NCBI RefSeq assembly: GCF_000281955.1
Contig: NZ_AKKF01000206.1
Coordinates: 1 to 40,739 of the forward strand
Reading direction: 5' to 3'
Length of the DNA stretch: 40,739 nucleotides
DNA from: Caulobacter sp. AP07
Lineage (GTDB): Bacteria > Pseudomonadota > Alphaproteobacteria > Caulobacterales > Caulobacteraceae
The position numbers and the translations under genes are program-made. The notes under the pieces are model-generated. The model ran no database searches and was not told where the DNA came from. It worked only from the letters and a program-made list of their open reading frames with translations. Shown piece by piece: positions 14,184-22,836 of this stretch. The number at the start of each line of letters is the position of its first letter. The stretch's first letter is position 1.

Positions 14184-16505
14184 TTGCCCTCTTTTTCGCG
14201 CCCACTTGAAGAATCCCTGCATCGCGCCGTCGCTTACGCCAATCAGCGCAAGCACGAATACGCCACGCTTGAACACCTGCTGCTGTCGCTTACCGATGAC
14301 GACGACGCGGCCGGGGTCATGCGGGCCTGCGATGTCGACCTCAACGCTCTGAAGAAGAGCCTCGTGAACTATCTCGACGTCGAACTGGCCTCGCTGGTCG
14401 TCGACGACGAGGATGACGCCAAGCCCACGGCGGGCTTCCAGCGCGTGATCCAGCGCGCCGTCATTCACGTGCAATCCTCCGGCCGCGAGGAAGTCACCGG
14501 CGCCAACGTGCTGGTGGCAATCTTCTCGGAACGGGAAAGCCACGCCGCCTACTTCCTGCAAGAGCAGGACATGACCCGCTACGACGCGGTGAACTTCATC
14601 GCCCACGGCATCGCCAAGAAGGCGGGCGCCTCCGAGCCGAAGACGGCCAAGGGCGCCACGGTCGAGGAAGACGTCGAGAAGCCCAACGCCAAGACCGGCG
14701 GCGAGGCCCTCGAAGCCTATTGCGTCGACCTCAACGAGAAGGCGCGCCAGGGCAAGGTCGATCCGCTGATCGGCCGCGCCAACGAGGTCGAGCGGGCGAT
14801 CCAGATTCTCTGCCGCCGGACCAAGAACAACCCGCTGCTGGTCGGCGAGCCCGGCGTCGGCAAGACCGCCATCGCCGAAGGCCTGGCCCGCAAGATCATC
14901 ACCAACCAGGTCCCCGAAGTCCTGGCCGGCGCCACCATCTTCTCGCTCGACATGGGCGCGCTGCTGGCCGGCACCCGCTATCGCGGCGACTTCGAGGAAC
15001 GCGTCAAGCAGGTGGTCAAGGAACTGGAGAACCACCCCAACGCGGTGCTGTTCATCGACGAGATCCACACGGTGATCGGCGCGGGCGCCACCTCGGGCGG
15101 GGCCATGGACGCCTCCAACCTGCTCAAGCCGGCCCTGGCCTCGGGCACCCTGCGGTGCATGGGGTCGACCACCTACAAGGAGTTCCGTCAGCACTTCGAG
15201 AAGGATCGGGCCCTGGTCCGGCGCTTCCAGAAGATCGACGTCAACGAACCGACGGTGGAAGACACCATCAAGATCCTCAAGGGCCTGAAGACCTATTACG
15301 AGGACTTCCACAAGCTGAAGTACACCAACGAGGCCTTGAAGGTCGCGGTGGAGCTGTCGGCCAAGTACATCACCGACCGCAAGCTGCCCGACAAGGCGAT
15401 CGACGTGATCGACGAGGCGGGCGCCGGCCAGATGCTGCTGCCCGAGAGCCGTCGCAAGAAGGTCCTGGGCGTCAAGGAGATCGAGGCCGTCGTGGCCAAG
15501 ATCGCCCGCATCCCGCCCAAGTCGGTCAGCAAGTCGGACACCGAGTCGCTGCGTGAACTGGAACGCGACCTGAAGCGGGCGGTGTTCGGTCAGGAAGAGG
15601 CGCTGATGCAGCTGTCCTCGGCCATGAAGCTGGCCCGGGCCGGTCTGCGCGACCCGGAAAAGCCGATCGGCAGCTACCTGTTCAGCGGCCCGACCGGCGT
15701 CGGCAAGACCGAAGCCGCCAAGCAGCTGGCCTCGACCCTCGGGATCGAGATGATCCGCTTCGACATGTCGGAATACATGGAACGCCACACCGTCAGCCGG
15801 CTGATCGGGGCTCCCCCCGGCTATGTCGGCTACGACCAGGGCGGCCAGCTGACCGACGCGGTCGACCAGCACCCGCACGCCGTGGTGCTGCTGGACGAGA
15901 TCGAGAAGGCCCACGCCGACGTCTACAACATCCTGCTCCAGGTCATGGATCACGGGGTGCTGACCGACAGCAACGGCAAGAAGGTCGACTTCAGGAACGT
16001 CATCCTGATCATGACCACCAACGCCGGGGCTTCGGACGCTCAACGCCAGGCGATCGGCTTTGGCCGTGACAAGGTGCAGGGCGAGGAAGAGGCCGCGCTC
16101 AAGCGCCTGTTCACCCCGGAGTTCCGCAACCGCCTCGACGCGGTGGTGGCCTTCAAGCCGCTGACGCCGGACATCATCCGCCAGGTCGTGCAGAAGTTCG
16201 TCATGCAGATGGAGGCCCAGCTGGCCGACCGGAACGTGACGATCTCGCTGAGCGACGACGCGGCCGACTGGCTGGCCAAGAACGGCTTCGACGAGCTCTA
16301 CGGCGCCCGCCCCCTGGCGCGGGTGATCCAGGAGCACATCAAGAAGCCGCTGGCCGACGACATCCTGTTCGGACGCCTCGTCCGCGGCGGGCACGTCAAG
16401 GTCATCCTCAAGGACAGCAAGATCGACTTCGAGATCGAGAGCGCGCCCGAAAAGCCGGGCAAGGCTCCCAAGGAAGACGAAGCCGAACCGGCCCTGGCCG
16501 GCTAG
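14184..16505 (+). CDS. clpA: ATP-dependent Clp protease ATP-binding subunit ClpA
   Basis: This 773-residue hexameric unfoldase has the typical length. Domains: Clp N-domain repeats (about 1-150); D1 AAA+ with Walker A GEPGVGKT (about 221-228) and an arginine-rich sensor; D2 with GPTGVGKT (about 503-510) and the ClpP-docking loop around IGFGRDK (about 622), in place of the more usual IGL. The start is TTG at 14184 (encoding [15 protein letters not shown]), with GAGGAG eight bases upstream. Nearby alternatives fall within clpS. A terminator follows. Open frames on the opposite strand are shadows. Confidence 0.95.
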   Translation: MPSFSRPLEESLHRAVAYANQRKHEYATLEHLLLSLTDDDDAAGVMRACDVDLNALKKSLVNYLDVELASLVVDDEDDAKPTAGFQRVIQRAVIHVQSSGREEVTGANVLVAIFSERESHAAYFLQEQDMTRYDAVNFIAHGIAKKAGASEPKTAKGATVEEDVEKPNAKTGGEALEAYCVDLNEKARQGKVDPLIGRANEVERAIQILCRRTKNNPLLVGEPGVGKTAIAEGLARKIITNQVPEVLAGATIFSLDMGALLAGTRYRGDFEERVKQVVKELENHPNAVLFIDEIHTVIGAGATSGGAMDASNLLKPALASGTLRCMGSTTYKEFRQHFEKDRALVRRFQKIDVNEPTVEDTIKILKGLKTYYEDFHKLKYTNEALKVAVELSAKYITDRKLPDKAIDVIDEAGAGQMLLPESRRKKVLGVKEIEAVVAKIARIPPKSVSKSDTESLRELERDLKRAVFGQEEALMQLSSAMKLARAGLRDPEKPIGSYLFSGPTGVGKTEAAKQLASTLGIEMIRFDMSEYMERHTVSRLIGAPPGYVGYDQGGQLTDAVDQHPHAVVLLDEIEKAHADVYNILLQVMDHGVLTDSNGKKVDFRNVILIMTTNAGASDAQRQAIGFGRDKVQGEEEAALKRLFTPEFRNRLDAVVAFKPLTPDIIRQVVQKFVMQMEAQLADRNVTISLSDDAADWLAKNGFDELYGARPLARVIQEHIKKPLADDILFGRLVRGGHVKVILKDSKIDFEIESAPEKPGKAPKEDEAEPALAG

Positions 16506-16520
16506 GCGAGCAGACAGCGG

Positions 16521-16549
16521 GAGGCCCGGAGCGATCCGGGCCTCTTTGC
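16521..16549 (+). terminator. Intrinsic terminator of clpA
   Basis: GAGGCCCGGA-gcga-TCCGGGCCTC (16521-16544) is a perfect ten-base-pair stem followed by a T-rich run (TTTGCTTTT), 16 bases after the clpA stop. Confidence 0.88.
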
Positions 16550-16606
16550 TTTTGGGACTCGCGGGCGACGCTGGACAAAACAGGAACACGCGGATAGCTT
16601 GAGTTC

Positions 16607-17194
16607 ATGAACCCGGCCTTCGACACGCTCAGCGCCTCCAAACGCCTCCGCGACGCAGGCGTCGAGGAACGTGCGGCCGACGCGATCGTCGAGCTGGTGC
16701 AGTCGGCCACGCACTTCCCGGATATAGGCGGCCTGGCGACGAAGGATGACGTCGCCGACATGGCCACGAAACGGGACATCGCCGACATGGCCACAAAGCG
16801 TGACGTCGCCGACATGGCCACGAAGCGTGACGTCGCCGACTTGGCGGCGGCGGTCAAACGGGACATGGCCGAATTGGCGGCGACCACAAAACGCGACATC
16901 GCCGATTTGGCGGCGGCGACAAAACGCGACGTGGCCGAACTGGCGGCGGCGACAAAACAGGACGTGGCCGAACTGGCGGCGGCGACAAAACAGGACGTGG
17001 CCGAACTGGCCACCAAGGCCGCTCTTCAGGATGTGAAGACGGATGTTCTTCTGCTCAAAACTGAACTCAAGAACACCGAGTATCGGATCATGGCCGACCT
17101 CAACGACAAGCTTCGGGTCCAGGGCATGGCGCTCATAGGCGGCATGGCCGCGATCGTCGGCCTGGCCACGGCGGTCATCAAGCTGGCGCCCTAG
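16607..17194 (+). CDS. Coiled-coil repeat protein with C-terminal membrane helix (DUF1640/CCDC90-like)
   Basis: This 195-residue protein has three parts. Residues 1-50 form a helical region typical of the DUF1640/CCDC90 group. Residues of about 51-135 are tandem repeats, first 9-residue units (DMATKRDVA) and then 11-residue units (ELAAATKRDVA). The last about 30 residues include one hydrophobic helix (MALIGGMAAIVGLATAVIKL). The eleven-residue units suit a right-handed or straight coiled coil. The protein is probably anchored in a membrane as an oligomer. Its function is unknown. The gene stands alone between clpA's terminator and the antiporter gene. Confidence 0.7.
   Translation: MNPAFDTLSASKRLRDAGVEERAADAIVELVQSATHFPDIGGLATKDDVADMATKRDIADMATKRDVADMATKRDVADLAAAVKRDMAELAATTKRDIADLAAATKRDVAELAAATKQDVAELAAATKQDVAELATKAALQDVKTDVLLLKTELKNTEYRIMADLNDKLRVQGMALIGGMAAIVGLATAVIKLAP
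16757..17011 (+). repeat. Tandem coding repeats, 27-bp then 33-bp units
   Basis: Three 27-base units (16757-16783, 16784-16810, 16811-16837) are followed by five 33-base units (16838-17002) and a nine-base partial unit. The 33-base units at 16937 and 16970 are identical, which indicates recent duplication. The 33-base form is the 27-base form plus two codons (the added Ala/Thr pair). Confidence 0.85.
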
Positions 17195-17227
17195 GTCGCG
17201 AAACGTCTCCCGGACGGGGACACGGCC

Positions 17228-17235
17228 GCTATAGT
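17228..17235 (+). promoter_or_regulatory. Candidate -10 of the CPA1 antiporter gene
   Basis: GCTATAGT, 31 bases before the TTG start, resembles the GCTANAWC -10 element. No good -35 was found, so this is a weak call. Confidence 0.35.
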
Positions 17236-17265
17236 CGCTTCGATCCCGAACCTGCGGAGCGCCTC

Positions 17266-18897
17266 TTGGAAGCCATCGTCACGATCCTGACGCTGTTGCT
17301 GGCGGTCATCGTCAGCGGCTCCCTGGCGCGGTTCACGAGATTGCCGCTGCCCCTGGTCCAGATCGCGCTCGGCGTGGTCCTCGCGCTGTCGTTCGTCAAG
17401 ACGGTGGAGCTGAAGCCCGAGATCTTCTTCCTGCTGTTCCTGCCGCCCCTGCTGTTCCTCGACGGCTGGCGCATCCCCAAGACCGCGCTGTTTCGCGATC
17501 GGACGGTCATTCTCGAACTGTCGCTGGGCCTGGTGGTCATGACCGTCATCGGGGCGGGTTTCCTGATCCATTGGCTGATCCCGGCCATGCCCCTGCCGGT
17601 GGCCTTCGCCCTGGCCGCCGTGGTCTCGCCCACCGACCCCATCGCGGTCTCGGCCATCGCCGACCGCACCCCGATCCCCAAGCGGATGCTGCACATCCTG
17701 GAGGGCGAATCCCTGCTCAACGACGCCTCGGGCCTGGTCTGCATGCGCTTCGCCGTGGCGGCGATGCTGACCGGCTCGTTCTCGCTGTCCGAAGCCTTCC
17801 TGACCTTCCTCTGGATGGCGCTGGGCGGGGTGGCGATCGGCGTCTGCGTCACCTGGGCCGTGACCCGGGTCAAGCAATGGGTGACCGACAGCCTGGGCGA
17901 GGACACCAGCGCCCAGATCCTGATCAGCCTGCTGATGCCGTTCGGCGCCTATCTGGTCGCCGAGCATTTCCACTGCTCCGGCATCCTGGCCGCGGTGGCC
18001 GCGGGGGTGACCATGGGCCTGGCCGAACAGGCCGGACTGGCCCTGGGCGTCACCCGGGTCCACCGCGCCGCCGTCTGGGACACCGTGCAGTTCGCGGCCA
18101 ACGGGGTGATCTTCGTCCTGCTGGGCGAGCAATTGCCGGGCATCGTCGCCGGGGCGTCCAAGACCGTGCTGCTGACCGGCCACCACGGGCCGTGGTGGCT
18201 GGCGGTCTATGTGCTGCTGATCAATGTCGGCCTGGCCGCCCTGCGCTTCGCCTGGGTCTGGACCTCGCTGCGCTGGACCCTGTTCCGCGCCGCGCGCCGG
18301 GGCGAGCGGCCGCTCAAGATGGGCTGGCGGCTGGTCATGGCCATGTCGCTGGCCGGCGTGCGGGGCGCGATCACCCTGGCCGGCGTCCTGACCTTGCCGT
18401 TCACCCTGAACAACGGCGCCGCCTTCCCCGCCCGCGACCTGGCGATCTTCCTGGCCGCCGGGGTGATCGTCGTTTCGCTGGTGGTCGCCAGCGTCGCCCT
18501 CCCCGGCGTGTTGAAGGGCCTGGCCCTGCCGCCGGAGCCTTCGCGCCAGGCCGAGGAGGACAGCGCGCGCGGCGCGGCCGCCGAAGCCGCGATCCGCGCC
18601 ATCGAGGCCGCCCAGCACGCCATGGCCGAGGGACGCGCCGATGCGGACGTCTATACCGAGACCGCCGCCCGGATCATGGCCCTCTATCGCCAGCGGATCG
18701 AAGGCCGCCCGGAAAGCCCGGAAGCCAAGGCGATCAGCCGCGAAGTCGAACGGATCGAGCGACAGCTACGCCTGGCCGGCGTGCGGGCCGAACGCGACGA
18801 GGTCTTCCGCCTGGGCCGCGACCGCGCCCTCGACGAGGAGGCCGCGGCCCGGATCATCCGCGAACTCGACCTGCTCGAGGCCCGCTACAGCGCCTGA
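17266..18897 (+). CDS. CPA1-family Na+/H+ antiporter
   Basis: This 543-residue protein has about twelve transmembrane helices (residues 1 to about 410) and a hydrophilic C-terminal domain (about 420-543) rich in Glu, Arg and Ala, as in NhaP/YjcE-type exchangers. Signature segments are visible: VVSPTDPIAVSAI (helix 5) and ESLLNDASGLV (helix 6), whose Asp residues take part in ion transport. It exchanges protons for sodium or potassium across the inner membrane. The start is TTG at 17266, with CGGAGCG upstream and the family N-terminus MEAIVTILTLLLAVIV. A repeat region follows the stop. Confidence 0.93.
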   Translation: MEAIVTILTLLLAVIVSGSLARFTRLPLPLVQIALGVVLALSFVKTVELKPEIFFLLFLPPLLFLDGWRIPKTALFRDRTVILELSLGLVVMTVIGAGFLIHWLIPAMPLPVAFALAAVVSPTDPIAVSAIADRTPIPKRMLHILEGESLLNDASGLVCMRFAVAAMLTGSFSLSEAFLTFLWMALGGVAIGVCVTWAVTRVKQWVTDSLGEDTSAQILISLLMPFGAYLVAEHFHCSGILAAVAAGVTMGLAEQAGLALGVTRVHRAAVWDTVQFAANGVIFVLLGEQLPGIVAGASKTVLLTGHHGPWWLAVYVLLINVGLAALRFAWVWTSLRWTLFRAARRGERPLKMGWRLVMAMSLAGVRGAITLAGVLTLPFTLNNGAAFPARDLAIFLAAGVIVVSLVVASVALPGVLKGLALPPEPSRQAEEDSARGAAAEAAIRAIEAAQHAMAEGRADADVYTETAARIMALYRQRIEGRPESPEAKAISREVERIERQLRLAGVRAERDEVFRLGRDRALDEEAAARIIRELDLLEARYSA

Positions 18898-18910
18898 CCG
18901 CGGAGCTGGA

Positions 18911-18996
18911 GCATCGTGCGGAAAAGTGGGCACCGGTTTTCCGCAAAAACGATGCGAAAACAAAAATCTAGAGCAAGTCGCGCGGCTTGCTCTAGA
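18911..18996. repeat. Alphaproteobacterial palindromic repeat with adjacent hairpin
   Basis: GCATCG...TGCGGAAAA pairs with TTTTCCGCA...CGATGC (18911-18955) around the word GTGGGCACCGG. This sequence type is dispersed in many alphaproteobacterial genomes. Immediately after, TCTAGAGCAAG (18967-18977) pairs with CTTGCTCTAGA (18986-18996). It fills the convergent gap between the antiporter and HIT genes; the HIT stop codon lies in the final arm. Confidence 0.75.
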
Positions 18997-19423
18997 GCGC
19001 GGCTGAGATCTTCTCCGCCAGGGCCTTCAGGTCCTCGACGTCCGCCATGCCCTCGCCGTGCCGCCCCAAGGCGACGCCCTCGTAGCGGGGGATGATGTGG
19101 AAATGCAGGTGGAACACGGTCTGGCCGGCCGGCGTGCCGTTGAATTGGGTGACCACCACGCCGTCGGGCTTCAGGGCGGTCGTCACCGCCTGGGTCACCT
19201 TCTGCACCGCGCCGATCAGCCGGCCCAGGGTCTTGGTCTCGGCCTCCAGCAGGTTGCGGGCCTGGCTGGTCTTGGAGACCACCAGCACGTGGCCGCGCGA
19301 CTGCGGAAAGACGTCCATGAAGGCCAGGACCTGGTCGTCCTCGAACACCTTCACCGCCGGGATCTCGCCACGGATGATCTTGGCGAAGATGTTGTCGGCG
19401 TCGTAGCTTCCGTGAAGGCTCAT
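18992..19423 (-). CDS. HIT-family nucleotide hydrolase/transferase
   Basis: This 143-residue protein carries the histidine triad HLHFHIIPR near residues 98-106, preceded by NGTPAGQTVF. HIT proteins hydrolyse nucleotide-phosphate bonds such as adenosine phosphoramidate or dinucleoside polyphosphates, and the precise substrate is unclear. The start at 19423 follows GGAGA (six bases upstream, inside the alternative start METI). It diverges from the alpha/beta hydrolase gene with 53 bases between starts. Its TAG stop lies in the adjoining hairpin repeat. Confidence 0.93.
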   Translation of the reverse strand: MSLHGSYDADNIFAKIIRGEIPAVKVFEDDQVLAFMDVFPQSRGHVLVVSKTSQARNLLEAETKTLGRLIGAVQKVTQAVTTALKPDGVVVTQFNGTPAGQTVFHLHFHIIPRYEGVALGRHGEGMADVEDLKALAEKISAAL

Positions 19424-19476
19424 GATCGTCTCCAATTGATCGGCCCTGTACCTAGCAAACCGGGAGGGACGCGCAA

Positions 19477-20556
19477 ATGACGACGAGCCTGACGCGTCGC
19501 GGCATGTTGGCGGCCACGGCCGCGCTTGGGGCCGCCGGACCGGCGTCCGCCGAGGCCGGCGCGCTCCGCCGCGAGGACCTGTCCGCCACCACCGACGACG
19601 GCGTCCGCCTGCATGTGCGCGAGGTCAGCCCGGCCTCGCCACGGGGCGCGCCGCTGATCCTGCTGCACGGGGCCCGGGCGCCCGGCGTGGCGTCGTTCGA
19701 CCTGCCCGTGGCCGGCGGATCCCTGGCCGGCGACCTGGCGCTGCGCCTGAACCGCCGGGTCTATCTGCTGGACGCCCGCGGCTATGGCGCCTCGCAGCGA
19801 CCGGCGGCCATGTCCCGGCCGCCCGGCGAAAGCCGTCCCCTGACCCGCGCCTACGAGGTGGCGCGCGACATCGACGCCGCCCGCGCGCTGGCCAGCCGGC
19901 GGGCCGGCGGCGACCGCGTCGGACTGGTCGGCTGGGCGACCGGCGGCCTGTGGGCGGGGTTCTACGCGGCGCTGCGGCCGGAGACCGTCAGCGGCCTGGC
20001 GATCCTCAACGGCCTCTATGGCGGCGCCGACACCCATCCGATGCTGGGGCCCGGATCGCCGGTCGCCCAGCCGGGCCAGCCGCGACGCTTCGATCCGGCG
20101 ACCGGCGGCTACGCGCTCTATCCGGCGGCCTCGCTGCTGGGCGCCTGGGAGCGCGGCATCCCCTCGGCCGACAAGGATGCGTGGCGCGACCCGGCGATCG
20201 CCCAGGCCCTGGCGGCGGCCGTGCTGGCCAGCGATCCGGAGAGCGGAGCCCATGCGCCGCCCCAGTTCCGCGCCCCGCTGGGCGCGCTGGAGGACAGCTT
20301 CTACCAGGCCTGCGGACGACGGCTGTACGACGCCGGCTCGATCACCGCCCCGACCCTGCTCCTGCGCGCCGAACACGACTTCTGGAGCCGCCAGGCCGAT
20401 CTCGACGCCTTCGTGGCCGACGCCGCCCGCGCGCCCTCGGTCAAGGTCGTGAGCCTGCCCGGCGCGACCCACTTCGCCCACCTGGACCGGCCGGAGCGCG
20501 GCCGCGACCGCCTGCTGGCCGAACTGGCGGACCATTTCCAAGGGACCCGCGCATGA
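19477..20556 (+). CDS. Exported alpha/beta-hydrolase-fold protein lacking the catalytic serine
   Basis: This 359-residue protein has a likely Tat signal (SLTRRGMLAATAALGAAGPA, cut near ASA-EA). The fold follows the lipase/haloalkane-dehalogenase type: oxyanion HGARAPG at about 66-72, strand VYLLDARGYG, a nucleophile elbow that reads GWATG (152-156), Asp301 in AEHDFW and His332 in ATHFAH. The serine is replaced by Ala154 (codon gcg at 19936-19938; tcg would give Ser), while Asp and His remain. It may be a binding or regulatory pseudo-enzyme. It overlaps the DUF4287 gene by four bases as ATGA. The start has GGGAGG upstream. Confidence 0.82.
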   Translation: MTTSLTRRGMLAATAALGAAGPASAEAGALRREDLSATTDDGVRLHVREVSPASPRGAPLILLHGARAPGVASFDLPVAGGSLAGDLALRLNRRVYLLDARGYGASQRPAAMSRPPGESRPLTRAYEVARDIDAARALASRRAGGDRVGLVGWATGGLWAGFYAALRPETVSGLAILNGLYGGADTHPMLGPGSPVAQPGQPRRFDPATGGYALYPAASLLGAWERGIPSADKDAWRDPAIAQALAAAVLASDPESGAHAPPQFRAPLGALEDSFYQACGRRLYDAGSITAPTLLLRAEHDFWSRQADLDAFVADAARAPSVKVVSLPGATHFAHLDRPERGRDRLLAELADHFQGTRA

Positions 20557-21125
20557 CCGAGCAACTCACCGAGCGCCAGGCGAAGTGGTTCGCCTCGGTC
20601 CAGGCCAGCCTGGAGCGCGACACCGGCAAGACCCTGGCGCAATGGGTCGAGATCGTTCGCCGCAACTGCCCGGAGACCCGGCCCCGGGCGCGGACCCAAT
20701 GGCTGAAGGAGGTCCACGGCCTGGGCGTCAACCGCGCGGCCCACATCCTGTCGGCGGCCTTCCCCGAGGGGCCGGGCTGGGACGACGCCGACGCCCTGCG
20801 CGCGGCGCTGTGGACCGACCCGACCGCGACCGCGATCCTGCGGGCGCTGGAAGCGGCGGTCGCCGACTTCCCGGGCCTGGTCACCGGCCAGCGCAAGGCC
20901 TTCACCGCCTGGTCCAACAAGGTGCAGTTCGCCGCCGCCAAGCCGATCAGGGGCGGGACCGCGGTGCTGGGCCTGGCGCTGGCGCCCGACGCCTCCCCTC
21001 GCCTCTCGCCGCCGAGGAACGAAAGCTGGTCGGAACGCCTGAAGGCCAAGCTCGCCCTGGCCTCGCCGAGCGACGTGGACGACGAGGTCCGCGCGCTGCT
21101 GAAGGCGGCCTGGGAACGTTCCTAG
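20553..21125 (+). CDS. DUF4287-containing protein
   Basis: This 190-residue soluble protein has an N-terminal DUF4287 domain (KWFASVQASLERDTGKTLAQW...), a helical unit of about 80 residues with an HGLGVNRAAHIL core, then a strand-rich part (about 100-190) that resembles DUF5655. Some related proteins are annotated as DUF4287/DUF5655 fusion proteins of unknown function. The ATG at 20553 overlaps the hydrolase stop (ATGA), so the two are one operon. No enzymatic motif is visible. The family assignment of the second half is less sure than that of the first. Confidence 0.72.
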   Translation: MTEQLTERQAKWFASVQASLERDTGKTLAQWVEIVRRNCPETRPRARTQWLKEVHGLGVNRAAHILSAAFPEGPGWDDADALRAALWTDPTATAILRALEAAVADFPGLVTGQRKAFTAWSNKVQFAAAKPIRGGTAVLGLALAPDASPRLSPPRNESWSERLKAKLALASPSDVDDEVRALLKAAWERS

Positions 21126-21193
21126 AGTTCGCTCCCCAGGTCGGAACGCGACGGTTCGCCCCTTCGTTTAAGTCGCGTACGGAGGAACCCGCC

Positions 21194-21679
21194 ATGTCCA
21201 AGGACGCCGATCTCGTCGCCAGGTTCTGGAAGGCCTTGAAGTCCGACCGCACCGTGATGCTGGCCCTCCCCGGGAGCGCGGACGGGCACGCCCAGCCGAT
21301 GACCGCCCTGTTCGAGGGCGACCACAGCGGGCCGCTATGGATCTTCACCTCGGCCGACAACCACATCGTCGCGGCGGCCGGTACGGGTCGCGAGGCGCTG
21401 ATCCATTTCGCCTCGAAGGGCCACGACCTGTTCGCCACCGTGGACGGCGAGCTGAAGGTCGACACCGACCACACGACCGTCGAACGCCTGTGGAATCCGT
21501 TCGTCGCCGCCTGGTTCGACGGCAAGGACGACCCCAAGCTGCGCCTGCTGCGGTTCGATCCGCGCCACGCCCATATCTGGCTGAACGAGAACAGCCTGTT
21601 CGCCGGCGTCCGCATGCTGCTCGGCAGCGACCCGAAGAAGGCCTACAAGGACAAGGTGGGCGAGGTGGAGTTGGGTTAG
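21194..21679 (+). CDS. Pyridoxamine 5'-phosphate oxidase-fold protein (general stress type)
   Basis: This 161-residue protein has the split-barrel FMN-binding fold seen in GS26-type general stress proteins: TVMLALPGSADGHAQPMTALF, SGPLWIFTSADNHIVA, VERLWNPFVAAWFDGKDDPKL and LLRFDPRHAHIWLNE. It probably binds FMN or haem, and no substrate is known. The start at 21194 is fixed by GGAGGA eight bases upstream. It lies 68 bases after the DUF4287 gene. Its TAG stop overlaps the convergent gene's TAA within TTAG (21676-21679). Confidence 0.87.
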   Translation: MSKDADLVARFWKALKSDRTVMLALPGSADGHAQPMTALFEGDHSGPLWIFTSADNHIVAAAGTGREALIHFASKGHDLFATVDGELKVDTDHTTVERLWNPFVAAWFDGKDDPKLRLLRFDPRHAHIWLNENSLFAGVRMLLGSDPKKAYKDKVGEVELG

Positions 21680-22836
21680 CGCTCCTCGCGGAACGGCGAG
21701 AATTCCTCGGTCAGCATCTCGATCTCGGCGCTGACCGCCTCGCGCTCACGCTCCAGGTAACGGGCCACCGGTTCGCGCAAGGCGGGGTCGGCGATCCAGT
21801 GGGCCGAATAGACCGGGCTGGGCAGATAGCCGCGGGCGATCTTGTGCTGGCCCTGGGCGCCGGCCTCGACGCGCGGCAGGCCCAGGCGGATGGCGTGCTC
21901 GATGGCCTGGTAGTAGCAGAGCTCGAAGTGCAGGAACGGCACGTCCTCGGTGCAGCCCCAGTGGCGGCCGTAGAGGCAGTCGCCGCCGATCAGGTTCAGG
22001 GCTCCGGCGATCCACGGGCCGCCCGGGCGGCGGGCCAGGATCAGCAGCACCTTGTCGGCCATCCGCTCGCCCAGCAGCGAATAGAAGGCGCGGTTCAGGT
22101 AGGGCCGCCCCCACTTGCGGCCGCCGGTGTCCATGTAGAAGCCGAAGAAGGCGTCCCAGTGGTCCTCGGTCAGTTGGTCGCCGGTCAGGGCGACGATCTC
22201 CAGCCCGGCCTGGGCGTCACGCCGCTCGCGGCGGATGGTCTTGCGGCGGTTGGACGACAGGGCGGCCAGGAAGTCGTCGAAGGTGGCGTAGCCGGCGTTG
22301 TGCCAGTGGTACTGCTGGTCCTGCCGCGGCAGCATGCCGCGCTGGCCCATCCAGGCCCATTCCTCGGCCCTCGGGAAGGTGACGTGCAGCGACGAGGCGC
22401 CCAGCCGCTCGCACAGGGTCAGGGCCCCGCCCAGCAGGGCCATGCGACCCTCGTCGACATCGATGTCGGGGCGGACGATCAGCCGGGGGCCCGTGACCGG
22501 CGAGAACGGCGCCGAACATTGCAGCTTGGGATAATAGGCCCCGCCGGCCCGCTCATAGGCGTCGGCCCAGCTGTGGTCGAAGACGTATTCGCCCTGGCTG
22601 TGGGACTTCAGGTACAGCGGCATGACCGCCGCGACCTCGCCGTTCTCGTCCTGGACCGACAGGTGATGCGGCGCCCAGCCGGTGCGCGGGGCGGCGCAGC
22701 CGCTCTCCTCCAGTGCGTCGAGGAAGTCGAAGCTGACGAAGGGGTCGCCCGAGGGCCCGGCGCAGGCGTCCCAGGCCTGGCGACCGATCTCGGCGATGCG
22801 CCGGTGGACGCGCACCTCCGCCTTGACGGCTGTCAC
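21676..22836 (-). CDS. FemAB/GNAT-like N-acyltransferase (DUF482, peptidoglycan-related)
   Basis: This 386-residue protein of the DUF482 family is often called peptidogalycan biosynthesis protein. It shows HWHNAGYATFDDFLAALSSNRRKTIRRERR and a GNAT-like strand-helix core around WGCTEDVPFLHFELCYYQAIEHAI. It may transfer an acyl or amino-acyl group to a cell-envelope or amine acceptor; the substrate is not established. The GTG at 22836 overlaps the upstream GDPD stop (GTGA), which supports this start and makes it the last gene of the ridA-GDPD-acyltransferase operon. Confidence 0.82.
   Translation of the reverse strand: MTAVKAEVRVHRRIAEIGRQAWDACAGPSGDPFVSFDFLDALEESGCAAPRTGWAPHHLSVQDENGEVAAVMPLYLKSHSQGEYVFDHSWADAYERAGGAYYPKLQCSAPFSPVTGPRLIVRPDIDVDEGRMALLGGALTLCERLGASSLHVTFPRAEEWAWMGQRGMLPRQDQQYHWHNAGYATFDDFLAALSSNRRKTIRRERRDAQAGLEIVALTGDQLTEDHWDAFFGFYMDTGGRKWGRPYLNRAFYSLLGERMADKVLLILARRPGGPWIAGALNLIGGDCLYGRHWGCTEDVPFLHFELCYYQAIEHAIRLGLPRVEAGAQGQHKIARGYLPSPVYSAHWIADPALREPVARYLEREREAVSAEIEMLTEEFSPFREER

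Noticed and set aside
14136..16589. An 817-codon open frame antisense to clpA
   Set aside because: Same reason: it mirrors a full ClpA and has no recognised motif.
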